From positions 1 to 6,094 of the forward strand of contig JAOPZO010000186.1 of assembly GCA_025964065.1 (NCBI GenBank): a stretch of DNA of 6,094 nt, read 5' to 3'. This DNA is from Solirubrobacterales bacterium (lineage in GTDB: Bacteria > Actinomycetota > Thermoleophilia > Solirubrobacterales > Solirubrobacteraceae). Below the pieces are notes generated by a model. It saw only the letters and a list, made by a program, of their open reading frames with translations, did no database searches and had not been told where the DNA came from. A program made the position numbers and the translations under genes. This document shows positions 1 through 6,094 of this stretch, piece after piece. Numbering within the stretch: the first letter of the stretch is position 1; every line of letters begins with the position of its first letter.

Positions 1-93
1 GGCGAGGGTGGCGTTGAGCGCGGCGACGATCCCCGGCCGCGAGACCACCAGGGTCCCGACTAGGTCGAAGAGCACGGCGGTCGGGGCGCTCAT
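1..93 (-). CDS. HAD-superfamily phosphatase, N-terminal 31 residues only (partial)
   Basis: The minus strand from ATG 93 to the left edge reads 31 residues with no stop. They begin with a hydrophobic strand and the loop F-D-L-V-G-T-L (residues 9-15), which is motif I of haloacid dehalogenase-type hydrolases. The first Asp (D10) is the phosphoryl-accepting nucleophile of the family. The second motif Asp, normally the general acid/base in DxDGT phosphatases, is Val here. The next residues (R-P-G-I-V-A-A-L-N) look like the start of a helical cap, as in phosphoglycolate phosphatase or PpaX-like members. The ATG overlaps the upp stop in an ATGA, so the two are probably co-transcribed and translationally coupled. 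A nucleotide phosphatase would suit the neighbourhood, but 31 residues cannot fix the substrate. Confidence 0.7.
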   Translation of the reverse strand, partial: MSAPTAVLFDLVGTLVVSRPGIVAALNATLA

Positions 94-719
94 TCCGTGC
101 CGAAGATGCGGTCGCCCGCGTCGCCGAGGCCCGGGCGGATGTAGCCCTTCTCGTCGAGCTGGCGGTCGAGCGCCCCGATGATGATCGGCGGGAGGTCGGG
201 CATCGCCTCGCGGACGCGCTGCACGCCCTCGGGCGCGGCGACGAGGCAGACGAGCCGGAGGTCGGTCGCCCCCGCCTCGCGCAGGCGGGTGAGCGCGGCG
301 ACGGCGGAGCCACCCGTGGCGAGCATGGGGTCGACGACGAACGTCGTGGCCCCGTCGATGACGTCGGGAAGCGACTCGTAGTACGCCTCGGGCTCGAGCG
401 TCTCCTCGTTGCGCCGCATGCCGAGGTGGCCGATCGCGGCCTCGGGCACCAGGCGCAGGAACCCGTCCACCATTCCGAGCCCGGCGCGCAGGATCGCCAC
501 GACCGCGATGGGCTTCGCGGGCCGCTGCGCCGGGGCCGGCTCGAGCGGCGTGAGCACATGGAAGTCCTCGCGGTCGAGCTCGCGCGTCGCCTCGTAGGCG
601 AGGATCGCCGCCGCCTCCCCGAGGGCGTGGCGGAACTGCTCCCGGCTCGTGTCCGCCGAGCGGAGCACGGCGAGGTGGCGGGCCAGCAGCGGGTGGTCGA
701 CGACGATGAGTCCGTCCAT
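90..719 (-). CDS. upp: Uracil phosphoribosyltransferase
   Basis: This cytoplasmic pyrimidine salvage enzyme makes UMP and pyrophosphate from uracil and PRPP. The protein is 209 residues, the usual length for bacterial Upp (about 208). Conserved blocks are clear: the I-L-R-A-G-L-G-M segment (76-83), M-R-R-N-E-E-T-L-E-P (101-110), the PRPP-binding loop V-V-D-P-M-L-A-T-G-G-S (128-138), and the C-terminal uracil-binding stretch G-Y-I-R-P-G-L-G-D-A (192-201) ending in F-G-T. The ATG at 719 gives the family's normal N-terminus. No Shine-Dalgarno precedes it; instead a TAnnnT box lies 10 nt upstream, so the mRNA may be nearly leaderless. The gene is divergent from the nucleoside catabolism run and would recapture the uracil released by that route. 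It overlaps the downstream HAD gene by 4 bp. Identification is firm. Confidence 0.97.
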   Translation of the reverse strand: MDGLIVVDHPLLARHLAVLRSADTSREQFRHALGEAAAILAYEATRELDREDFHVLTPLEPAPAQRPAKPIAVVAILRAGLGMVDGFLRLVPEAAIGHLGMRRNEETLEPEAYYESLPDVIDGATTFVVDPMLATGGSAVAALTRLREAGATDLRLVCLVAAPEGVQRVREAMPDLPPIIIGALDRQLDEKGYIRPGLGDAGDRIFGTE

Positions 720-728
720 TGCGGGCGG

Positions 729-734
729 AGGCTA
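729..734 (-). promoter_or_regulatory. Candidate -10 box for upp
   Basis: The minus strand reads TAGCCT, matching the actinobacterial TAnnnT -10 pattern. Its 3' end is 9 nt before the upp ATG. Transcription would start about 0-3 nt upstream of the ATG, which fits the lack of a ribosome binding site. No convincing -35 hexamer is visible. This is inference from pattern and spacing only. Confidence 0.35.
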
Positions 735-746
735 TCGGCAGGCCGC

Positions 747-752
747 TAGCGT
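747..752 (+). promoter_or_regulatory. Candidate -10 box for the CYTH-Cdd operon
   Basis: TAGCGT matches TAnnnT and ends 7 nt before the proposed TTG start at 760, so transcription could begin at or next to the start codon. No Shine-Dalgarno is present at a usable distance; the nearest GGAGG-like run (727-731) is about 29 nt away. A leaderless message is therefore plausible. TTG is an unusual leaderless start, so confidence is low. Confidence 0.3.
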
Positions 753-759
753 CCCGGAC

Positions 760-1677
760 TTGTCCGCACCGCACCGCAACGTCGAGCTCAAGGGGCACGA
801 CCCCGACCCCGCCGCCACGCTGGCGGCCGCCCTGGCCCACGGGGCCTCGGACGAGGGGGTGATCCGCCAGCGGGACACGTACCTCGCGGCCCGCACCGGG
901 CGGCTCAAGCTCCGCGAGCAGGAGCCGGGCGGCGCGCAGCTCATCGCCTACGAGCGCGCCGACGAGGCGAGCGCGCGGCAGAGCGCGTACCACCTCGTCG
1001 ACGTCCCGGAGCCCGCGGCGCTCCTCGCCGCCCTGGACGCGGCGCTCGGCACGAGCGTCGTCGTCGAGAAGGAGCGCCGGCTGCTGCTCCACGACGGCGT
1101 CCGCATCCACCTCGACCGGGTCCGCGGGCTCGGGAGCTACGTCGAGCTCGAGGCCGTCGCGGCCCCGGACTCCGACCTCGCGGCGGAGCACGGGAAGCTC
1201 GCGCGCCTGCGCGAGGTCCTCGGCCTCACGGACGACCGCGTCGTCCCCGAGGGCTACGCCGCGCTCCTGCTCGCCGCGGGGGAGGGCACCCAGCGCCTCG
1301 TCGCGCTCGCGCATGCGGTCCGCGAGCACGCCCACGCGCCCTACTCCCGCTTCCACGTCGGCGTCGCGCTCCGGGACGAGCACGGCGGCCTGCACACGGG
1401 CGCGAACGTCGAGAACGCGAGCTACCCGCAGGGGCAGTGCGCGGAGACGAGCGCGATCGGCGCGCTCGTCGGCAGCGGCGCCACCCGCATCGAGGAGGTC
1501 GTGGTCATGGCCGACGCCGAGCTCGTCACGCCCTGCGGCGGCTGCCGCCAGCGGCTCGCCGAGTTCTCCTCGCCCGGCACCCCCGTGCACCTCTGCGGTC
1601 CCGAGGGGATCCGCCGCACGGTCACGATGGGCGAGCTGCTCCCGCTCGGCTTCGGCGCCCGGGACCTCCCGACGTGA
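760..1677 (+). CDS. cdd: Fusion protein: N-terminal CYTH (class IV cyclase-like) domain and C-terminal cytidine deaminase
   Basis: The single 305-residue frame holds two domains. Residues about 6-170 are a CYTH (CyaB/thiamine-triphosphatase) domain: N-V-E-L-K (7-11), G-R-L-K-L-R (47-52), Y-E-R (64-66), K-E-R-R (104-107), R-I-H-L-D-R-V (115-121), G-L-G (123-125) and Y-V-E-L-E (127-131). Known CYTH proteins bind triphosphates through such charged pairs. Residues about 177-298 are a complete cytidine deaminase: A-P-Y-S-R-F (193-198), substrate residues N217 and E219 in V-E-N-A-S-Y, zinc ligand C227 with catalytic E229 in C-A-E, and zinc ligands C259 and C262 in P-C-G-G-C. It should convert (deoxy)cytidine to (deoxy)uridine. 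TTG 760 is preferred because codons upstream lose G/C at the third position. An in-frame ATG at 706 lies inside upp and would add 18 residues. No stop and no ATG, GTG or TTG lies in frame near the junction. The CYTH substrate is unknown. Confidence 0.9.
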   Translation: MSAPHRNVELKGHDPDPAATLAAALAHGASDEGVIRQRDTYLAARTGRLKLREQEPGGAQLIAYERADEASARQSAYHLVDVPEPAALLAALDAALGTSVVVEKERRLLLHDGVRIHLDRVRGLGSYVELEAVAAPDSDLAAEHGKLARLREVLGLTDDRVVPEGYAALLLAAGEGTQRLVALAHAVREHAHAPYSRFHVGVALRDEHGGLHTGANVENASYPQGQCAETSAIGALVGSGATRIEEVVVMADAELVTPCGGCRQRLAEFSSPGTPVHLCGPEGIRRTVTMGELLPLGFGARDLPT

Positions 1678-2474
1678 GTGCGCTCGAGCAGATCCGGGAG
1701 CGGACGGACCTCGTCCCGCGCGTGGGCATCGTCCTGGGCTCCGGCCTCGGCGCGGTCGCCGACGCGGTCGAGGACGCCGTCTCCTTCGCCTACGCCGAAC
1801 TGGAGGGCTTTCCGCAGGGGAGCGTCGCCGGGCACGCCCGGGCGCTCCACCTCGGCCACCTCGCGGGGGTTCCCGTCGCGGTGTTCCAGGGGCGCGCGCA
1901 CCTCTACGAGGGCGTCGCCGCCGCAGAGCTCACCGTGCCGATCCGGACGCTGCGGGCGCTCGGCGCCGAGGCCGTGCTCCTCACGAACGCGGCGGGCTCG
2001 CTCGTCGCCGAGGTGACGCCCGGGAAGCTCATGGCGCTCACGGACCACATCAACCTCATGGGGACGAACCCCCTCATGGGCCCGAACGACCAGGCGGTCG
2101 GCCCGCGCTTCGTCGCGATGGGGGCGACGTACGACCCCGACCTCCGCGCCCGCCTGCACGCCGCCGCGGACGCCGAGGGCATCACGCTCGCCGACGGGGT
2201 CTACCTCGCGGTCACGGGACCCGCCTTCGAGACCCCCGCGGAGATCCGCGCCTTCAGGGTGCTGGGCGCCGACGCCGTCGGCATGTCCACCGTTCCCGAG
2301 GCGATCGTCGCCGCCCACTGCGGGCTGCGGGTCGCGGCCGTCAGCTGCATCACGAACCTCGCCGAGGGCATGTCGGACGAGGTGCTCTCCCACGAGGGCA
2401 CCCTCGCCGCGGCCGCCGTCGGCGCGCAGGACCTCGCCCGCCTCATCCCCCGCTTCCTCCAGGAGCTCGCCTGA
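1674..2474 (+). CDS. punA: Purine nucleoside phosphorylase (trimeric PNP-I family)
   Basis: This enzyme cleaves inosine, guanosine and their deoxy forms with phosphate, giving the free purine and (deoxy)ribose-1-phosphate. The 266-residue length fits trimeric PNP. Motifs run in the expected order: G-I-V-L-G-S-G-L-G (18-26, phosphate loop), Q-G-R-A-H-L-Y-E-G (72-80), T-N-A-A-G-S (104-109), T-G-P-A-F-E-T-P-A-E (181-190), G-M-S-T-V-P-E (203-209) and I-T-N-L-A-E-G-M-S (226-234). E186 and N228 align with the purine-contacting Glu and Asn known from mammalian PNP (E201, N243). GTG 1674 is chosen because it gives the family N-terminus; it overlaps the previous stop in a GTGA. No ribosome binding site is visible, so translation probably depends on coupling. 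The adenosine deaminase downstream would supply inosine. Confidence 0.95.
   Translation: MSALEQIRERTDLVPRVGIVLGSGLGAVADAVEDAVSFAYAELEGFPQGSVAGHARALHLGHLAGVPVAVFQGRAHLYEGVAAAELTVPIRTLRALGAEAVLLTNAAGSLVAEVTPGKLMALTDHINLMGTNPLMGPNDQAVGPRFVAMGATYDPDLRARLHAAADAEGITLADGVYLAVTGPAFETPAEIRAFRVLGADAVGMSTVPEAIVAAHCGLRVAAVSCITNLAEGMSDEVLSHEGTLAAAAVGAQDLARLIPRFLQELA
2461..2465 (+). promoter_or_regulatory. Shine-Dalgarno for deoC
   Basis: AGGAG lies inside the last codons of the PNP gene, 8 nt before ATG 2474. Together with the TGATG stop/start overlap it fixes the deoC start. Confidence 0.7.
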
Positions 2475-3160
2475 TGGACCCCGCACGCATCATCGGGATG
2501 GTCGACCTGACCAGCCTCAACGAGGACGACACGGACGAGGTCGTCAACGCGCTCTGCGACAAGGCGGTGACCGTCAAGGGCCCCGTCGCCGCGGTCTGCG
2601 TCATGCCCGCGTTCGTGGCGCTCGCCGCGGAGCGGCTCGAGGGGACCGGCGTGCGCATCGCGACCGTCGCGAACTTCCCCGGGGGCGACCCCGACCCGGA
2701 CGCCGCGGCGCGGGAGGTCGCGGCCGCGGTGGACGAGGGCGCCGACGAGGTCGACGTCGTCGCGCCGTGGCGCGCAGCGCTCGACGGGGACTGGGGCGCG
2801 GTCTCCGCGCTCGTCCAGGCGTGCGCCGCGGAGTGCGAGAACCTCAAGGTCATCCTCGAGACGGGGGCGCACCCCGACCCGTCGAAGACGCGGATCATGG
2901 CCGAGTTCGCGCTCGAGTCGGGCGCGTCGTTCCTCAAGACCTCGACGGGGAAGCACGGCCCCGGCGCGTCGCTCGACGCCGTCCGGATCCTGCTGCAGGT
3001 CGCGGGCGCTCGCGCGGGCGTGAAGGCGTCGGGCGGCATCCGCACGGCGGCGGAGGGCGCGGCGTACGTCGCGCTCGCCGACGCGGTCCAGGGCGCGCCC
3101 GCCACGGCCTCCACCTTCCGGCTCGGCGCCTCCTCGCTGCTCGACGACCTCGTGCGCTGA
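2474..3160 (+). CDS. deoC: Deoxyribose-phosphate aldolase
   Basis: This class I aldolase splits 2-deoxyribose-5-phosphate to acetaldehyde and glyceraldehyde-3-phosphate, feeding deoxynucleoside sugar into glycolysis. The 228-residue protein is of the E. coli DeoC type. The Schiff-base lysine is K155 in K-T-S-T-G-K (155-160), the second active-site lysine is K184 in G-V-K-A-S-G-G-I-R-T (182-191), and D94 in D-E-V-D-V-V corresponds to E. coli D102. V-C-V-M-P (41-45) and the C-terminal phosphate-binding R-L-G-A-S-S-L-L (216-223) also match. The start shares one base with the PNP stop and has its own Shine-Dalgarno, so expression is coupled. Its substrate comes from PNP only after phosphopentomutase converts the 1-phosphate, and no gene for that enzyme is in the window. 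It is somewhat shorter than E. coli DeoC (259) but all catalytic parts are present. Confidence 0.96.
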   Translation: MDPARIIGMVDLTSLNEDDTDEVVNALCDKAVTVKGPVAAVCVMPAFVALAAERLEGTGVRIATVANFPGGDPDPDAAAREVAAAVDEGADEVDVVAPWRAALDGDWGAVSALVQACAAECENLKVILETGAHPDPSKTRIMAEFALESGASFLKTSTGKHGPGASLDAVRILLQVAGARAGVKASGGIRTAAEGAAYVALADAVQGAPATASTFRLGASSLLDDLVR

Positions 3161-3162
3161 AG

Positions 3163-4149
3163 GTGGTCCCGAAGGCCGAGCTCCACGTCCACCTCGAGGG
3201 GACCGCGAGGCCCGGGCTGGTCCGCCGCATCGCGGCCCGCAACGGCGTCGCGCTGCCCGAGGGGCTCTTCGCGGACGAGGACACCTTCGCCTGGCGGGAC
3301 TTCCTCGACTTCCTGAACACCTACGACCTCGCCGCGAGCGTCATCCGCACGGCCGAGGACTATCGCGACGTCGTCTACGAGTACCTCTCGGACTGCGCGG
3401 CCGAGGGCGCGATCTACGTCGAGCTCATCGCCTCCCCGGACCACGCGCGTGCCGTCGGGCTCACGGAGGAGGAGCACCGCGCCGGGCTCTTCCAGGGGAT
3501 CGACGACGCCCGCGCGGACCACGGCATCGAGGGGCGCATCCTCGTCTCCGTGGTGCGGAACCTCGGGGTGGAGGCCGCGGAGCGCACCGCGGCCGAGGCG
3601 GCGGCGATGCCGCACCCGTACGTCGTCGGCTTCAACATCGCGGGGGACGAGGCGGGCTTCCCGCCGCCGCCGTTCATCCGTGCCTTCGAGATCGCGCGGG
3701 ACGCGGGGCTCGGGTGCACCGCGCACGCGGGGGAGTGGGGCGGGCCCGAGTCGATCCGCCAGGCGCTCGCGCTGCCCGGGGTCACCCGGATCTCGCACGG
3801 GGTGCGCGCGGTCGAGGACCCGGCGCTCGTGGCCGAGCTCGCCGAGCGCGGGACGGTGCTCGAGGTCTGTCCGACGTCGAACGTCGTGCTCGGCGTGTTC
3901 CCGGACTACGGCTCGCACCCGTTCCGGGTGCTTCGGGACGCCGGCGTGGCCGTGACGCTCGGTTCGGACGATCCCCCGTACTTCGGCGCGACGATCGGCG
4001 GGGAGTACGCCGTGGCCGCCGAGCACTTCGGCCTCGACGAGGGCGACCTGCGGGGGGTGACGGAAACCGCGCTCGTTGCGTCCTTCGCCGACGTTGCGCT
4101 CAAGCGAAGGCTCCTCGAACGGCTGGGTTCCGCCGGACCGGCACGCTAG
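3163..4149 (+). CDS. add: Adenosine deaminase family enzyme (probably adenosine deaminase)
   Basis: This zinc hydrolase is expected to turn (deoxy)adenosine into (deoxy)inosine, the substrate of the PNP upstream. The 328 residues show the family metal site: H8 and H10 in E-L-H-V-H-L-E-G, H188 and catalytic E191 in H-A-G-E, H212 in S-H-G-V, and D269-D270 in G-S-D-D-P. N-I-A-G-D-E (158-163) matches the substrate-loop Gly of adenosine deaminases. GTG 3163 gives the usual short V-P-K-A-E-L-H N-terminus and sits 2 nt after the deoC stop, with only a weak GAAG upstream, so coupling is likely. The S-D-D-P-P-Y-F-G stretch (268-275) and V-C-P-T-S-N also resemble adenine deaminases and aminodeoxyfutalosine deaminases. 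The adenosine assignment therefore leans on the operon. The TAG stop overlaps a candidate promoter box of the next gene. Confidence 0.88.
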   Translation: MVPKAELHVHLEGTARPGLVRRIAARNGVALPEGLFADEDTFAWRDFLDFLNTYDLAASVIRTAEDYRDVVYEYLSDCAAEGAIYVELIASPDHARAVGLTEEEHRAGLFQGIDDARADHGIEGRILVSVVRNLGVEAAERTAAEAAAMPHPYVVGFNIAGDEAGFPPPPFIRAFEIARDAGLGCTAHAGEWGGPESIRQALALPGVTRISHGVRAVEDPALVAELAERGTVLEVCPTSNVVLGVFPDYGSHPFRVLRDAGVAVTLGSDDPPYFGATIGGEYAVAAEHFGLDEGDLRGVTETALVASFADVALKRRLLERLGSAGPAR

Positions 4150-4152
4150 GCT
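4147..4152 (+). promoter_or_regulatory. Candidate -10 box for the importer genes
   Basis: TAGGCT matches TAnnnT and resembles the boxes proposed in the upp divergent gap. It overlaps the add stop codon. A start near 4159 would give a leader of about 60 nt. No clear -35 hexamer is visible. The box suggests the importer can be transcribed separately from the catabolic run, but read-through from add is equally possible because no terminator is seen. Confidence 0.35.
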
Positions 4153-4221
4153 GCGCGCGCCGTCGGCCGACCAGGGTCACATGCGCCGTCAGCCCCCAAC
4201 CACACGAAAGAAGGACATTCG
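4150..4221 (+). other. Spacer and leader between add and the nucleoside-binding lipoprotein
   Basis: These 72 bp contain the end of the candidate -10 box, an alternating GCGCGCGC run (4153-4160), a perfect 10-bp palindrome GTCGGCCGAC (4162-4171) and the ribosome binding site. The stretch around 4186-4219 is A/C-rich and visibly less GC-rich than the genes, as expected for an unstructured leader. No stem-loop with a T-run is present, so there is no evidence for an intrinsic terminator. Confidence 0.55.
4209..4215 (+). promoter_or_regulatory. Shine-Dalgarno for the nucleoside-binding lipoprotein
   Basis: AGAAGGA lies 6 nt before TTG 4222. It is a strong site for this window and decides the TTG start, which also places the signal peptide correctly. 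Confidence 0.75.
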
Positions 4222-5280
4222 TTGCTCACTTCCTCCAAGCGCGTTGCCGCGCTGGGGCTCGCGCTCTCGGCGCTCGCCGTCTCGGGCTGCGGCTCCGACG
4301 ACGACGAGAGCACCAGCTCGTCGGCTGCAGGCACCACAACGACCGAGGCGGCGGCCCCGGCCGGCAAGAAGATCAAGGTCGGCCTCGTCACGGACATCGG
4401 CGGCCTGAACGACCGCTCGTTCAACGCGCTCGCCAACAAGGGCCTCGAGGACGCCAAGAGCCAGCTCGGCGTCGAGGGCCGCGTCATCACGTCGAAGAGC
4501 AACTCGGACTACGTGCCGAACCTCTCCTCGCTCGCCCAGCAGAAGTACGACCTCATCGTGGGCGTCGGCTTCCTGATGGCCGACGCGATCGACACCGTCG
4601 CCAAGAAGTTCCCGGACACGAACTTCGCGATCATCGACTTTCCGCAGGCGGGCCTGAAGGGCAAGCCGGCGAACGTCCGCGGCCTGCTGTTCAAGGAGGC
4701 CGAGGCGGGGTACCTCGCGGGCTTCCTCGCCGGCAAGTACGCCGAAGCCAACGACATCACGACGATCTCGTCCGTCGGCGGCCAGAAGATCCCGCCCGTC
4801 GACGCGTACATCGCGGGCTACCAGGCCGGCGCCAAGGCGGCCTTCCCCGCCATCAAGACCCTGAACGGCTACTCCCAGGACTTCGTCGACCAGGCGAAGT
4901 GCAAGGAGCTCGCGCTCGACCAGATCGACCGTGGCTCCGGCATCGTCTTCCAGGCCGCGGGCCAGTGCGGCCTCGGCGCGCTGGACGCAGCCAAGGAGAA
5001 GCAGAAGCTCGGCATCGGCGTCGACGCCGACCAGGGCTACCTGGGTGACCACATCCTCACCTCGGCGCAGAAGAAGATCGACGTCGCCGTCCTCGAGACC
5101 ATCAAGTCGGTCCAGGACGATGCGTTCAAGCCCGGCGAGGACCAGGTCTTCGACGTCAAGTCGGAGGGCGTGGGCCTCGGGGCCATCTCGGCCGACGGCA
5201 CGGAGTACGAGGCCGAGGTCGAAGAGGTCAAGACCAAGATCGCCGCCGGGGAGATCGAGATCCCCGACACGGTCAAGTAG
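4222..5280 (+). CDS. Bmp/PnrA-family nucleoside-binding lipoprotein (ABC importer)
   Basis: This is the extracytoplasmic substrate-binding lipoprotein of a nucleoside ABC importer; PnrA/TmpC and BmpA relatives bind purine or mixed nucleosides. The TTG start gives a signal peptide with K6-R7, a hydrophobic core (8-20) and the lipobox V-S-G-C, with lipidated C23. A linker rich in Asp, Ser, Thr and Ala (24-48) follows, then the type I periplasmic-binding fold starting at K-I-K-V-G-L-V-T-D (50-58). Family signatures are G-G-L-N-D-R-S-F-N (60-68), D-L-I-V-G-V-G (110-116), E-A-G-Y-L-A-G-F-L-A-G (161-171) and G-V-D-A-D-Q (266-271). At 352 residues the length is normal. C227 and C249 could form a disulfide in the mature protein. 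The stop is only 6 nt from the first possible start of the ATPase gene. Ligand range cannot be read from sequence, but the neighbouring enzymes argue for nucleosides. Confidence 0.94.
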   Translation: MLTSSKRVAALGLALSALAVSGCGSDDDESTSSSAAGTTTTEAAAPAGKKIKVGLVTDIGGLNDRSFNALANKGLEDAKSQLGVEGRVITSKSNSDYVPNLSSLAQQKYDLIVGVGFLMADAIDTVAKKFPDTNFAIIDFPQAGLKGKPANVRGLLFKEAEAGYLAGFLAGKYAEANDITTISSVGGQKIPPVDAYIAGYQAGAKAAFPAIKTLNGYSQDFVDQAKCKELALDQIDRGSGIVFQAAGQCGLGALDAAKEKQKLGIGVDADQGYLGDHILTSAQKKIDVAVLETIKSVQDDAFKPGEDQVFDVKSEGVGLGAISADGTEYEAEVEEVKTKIAAGEIEIPDTVK

Positions 5281-5286
5281 CACCCG

Positions 5287-6094
<808 letters not shown>

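Larger units (their letters stand above)
720..759. other. Divergent intergenic region between upp and the salvage operon
   Basis: These 40 bp separate the upp start from the likely start of the fusion gene. They hold two outward-facing TAnnnT boxes (729-734 minus, 747-752 plus) and a GCTAGC palindrome at 745-750. Codons read through it in the downstream gene's frame often end in A or T (for example GGA, TAT, GCT), unlike the real genes, which supports its being non-coding. There is room for overlapping divergent promoters but not for a long leader or riboswitch. Confidence 0.55.

Noticed and set aside
649..759. Earlier starts (ATG 649 or 706) for the CYTH-deaminase fusion
   Set aside because: Both lie inside upp, the codons often end in A or T, and the added residues match nothing in CYTH proteins. 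ATG 706 remains a weaker alternative.
1437..1673. Extended PNP starting at 1437
   Set aside because: The extra residues are an out-of-frame copy of the cytidine deaminase coding region; GTG 1674 gives the family N-terminus.
1313..2473. Long N-terminal extension of deoC starting at ATG 1313
   Set aside because: The sequence before 2474 in this frame is Arg/Ser/Pro-rich shadow of the deaminase and PNP genes. ATG 2474 with AGGAG upstream gives the exact DeoC N-terminus.
2443..4026. 527-codon minus-strand open frame opposite deoC and add
   Set aside because: It has Arg/Ala/Gly/Ser-rich shadow composition, no domain, and overlaps two enzymes with full catalytic motifs.
4153..4171. Intrinsic terminator after add
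   Set aside because: The GC-rich palindrome is too short and is followed by no T-run, and a ribosome binding site and gene follow closely.
4159..4221. Riboswitch (for example purine-type) in the importer leader
   Set aside because: The leader is only about 60 nt, largely unstructured A/C-rich, with no paired helices or conserved junction that I could draw.

Overview
The window is very GC-rich, with G or C at almost every third codon position, GTG and TTG starts, tightly overlapping genes and a Gram-positive-style lipoprotein with a Ser/Thr/Ala-rich linker. This points to a high-GC actinobacterium. A deep-branching class such as Thermoleophilia would fit, but that is only an inference. No mobile element, tRNA, rRNA or CRISPR array was seen. 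Essentially every base is accounted for by a nucleoside uptake and salvage locus.

Layout. On the minus strand, upp (uracil phosphoribosyltransferase, 719 to 90) overlaps by 4 bp the start of a HAD-superfamily phosphatase that runs off the left edge. A 40-bp divergent gap (720-759) separates it from a plus-strand run: a CYTH-cytidine deaminase fusion (760-1677), purine nucleoside phosphorylase (1674-2474), deoxyribose-phosphate aldolase (2474-3160) and an adenosine deaminase family enzyme (3163-4149). These four are joined by overlaps or a 2-nt gap, so they are almost certainly one transcript. A 72-bp spacer (4150-4221) carries a candidate promoter and precedes a Bmp/PnrA-type nucleoside-binding lipoprotein (4222-5280). 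That is followed at once by the ATPase of the matching ABC importer, cut by the right edge.

How the genes work together. The lipoprotein and ABC importer are expected to bring nucleosides in. The two deaminases convert cytidine to uridine and adenosine to inosine (and the deoxy forms). Purine nucleoside phosphorylase splits purine nucleosides to base plus (deoxy)ribose-1-phosphate. DeoC cleaves deoxyribose-5-phosphate to acetaldehyde and glyceraldehyde-3-phosphate. Upp recovers uracil as UMP. Phosphopentomutase and a pyrimidine nucleoside phosphorylase, which the scheme also needs, are not in the window.

The most unusual items are the CYTH domain fused in one uninterrupted reading frame to a complete cytidine deaminase, and the 5' end of the ABC ATPase gene. 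There, the well-placed Shine-Dalgarno/ATG lies one frame away from the conserved coding frame, which suggests a lost base.
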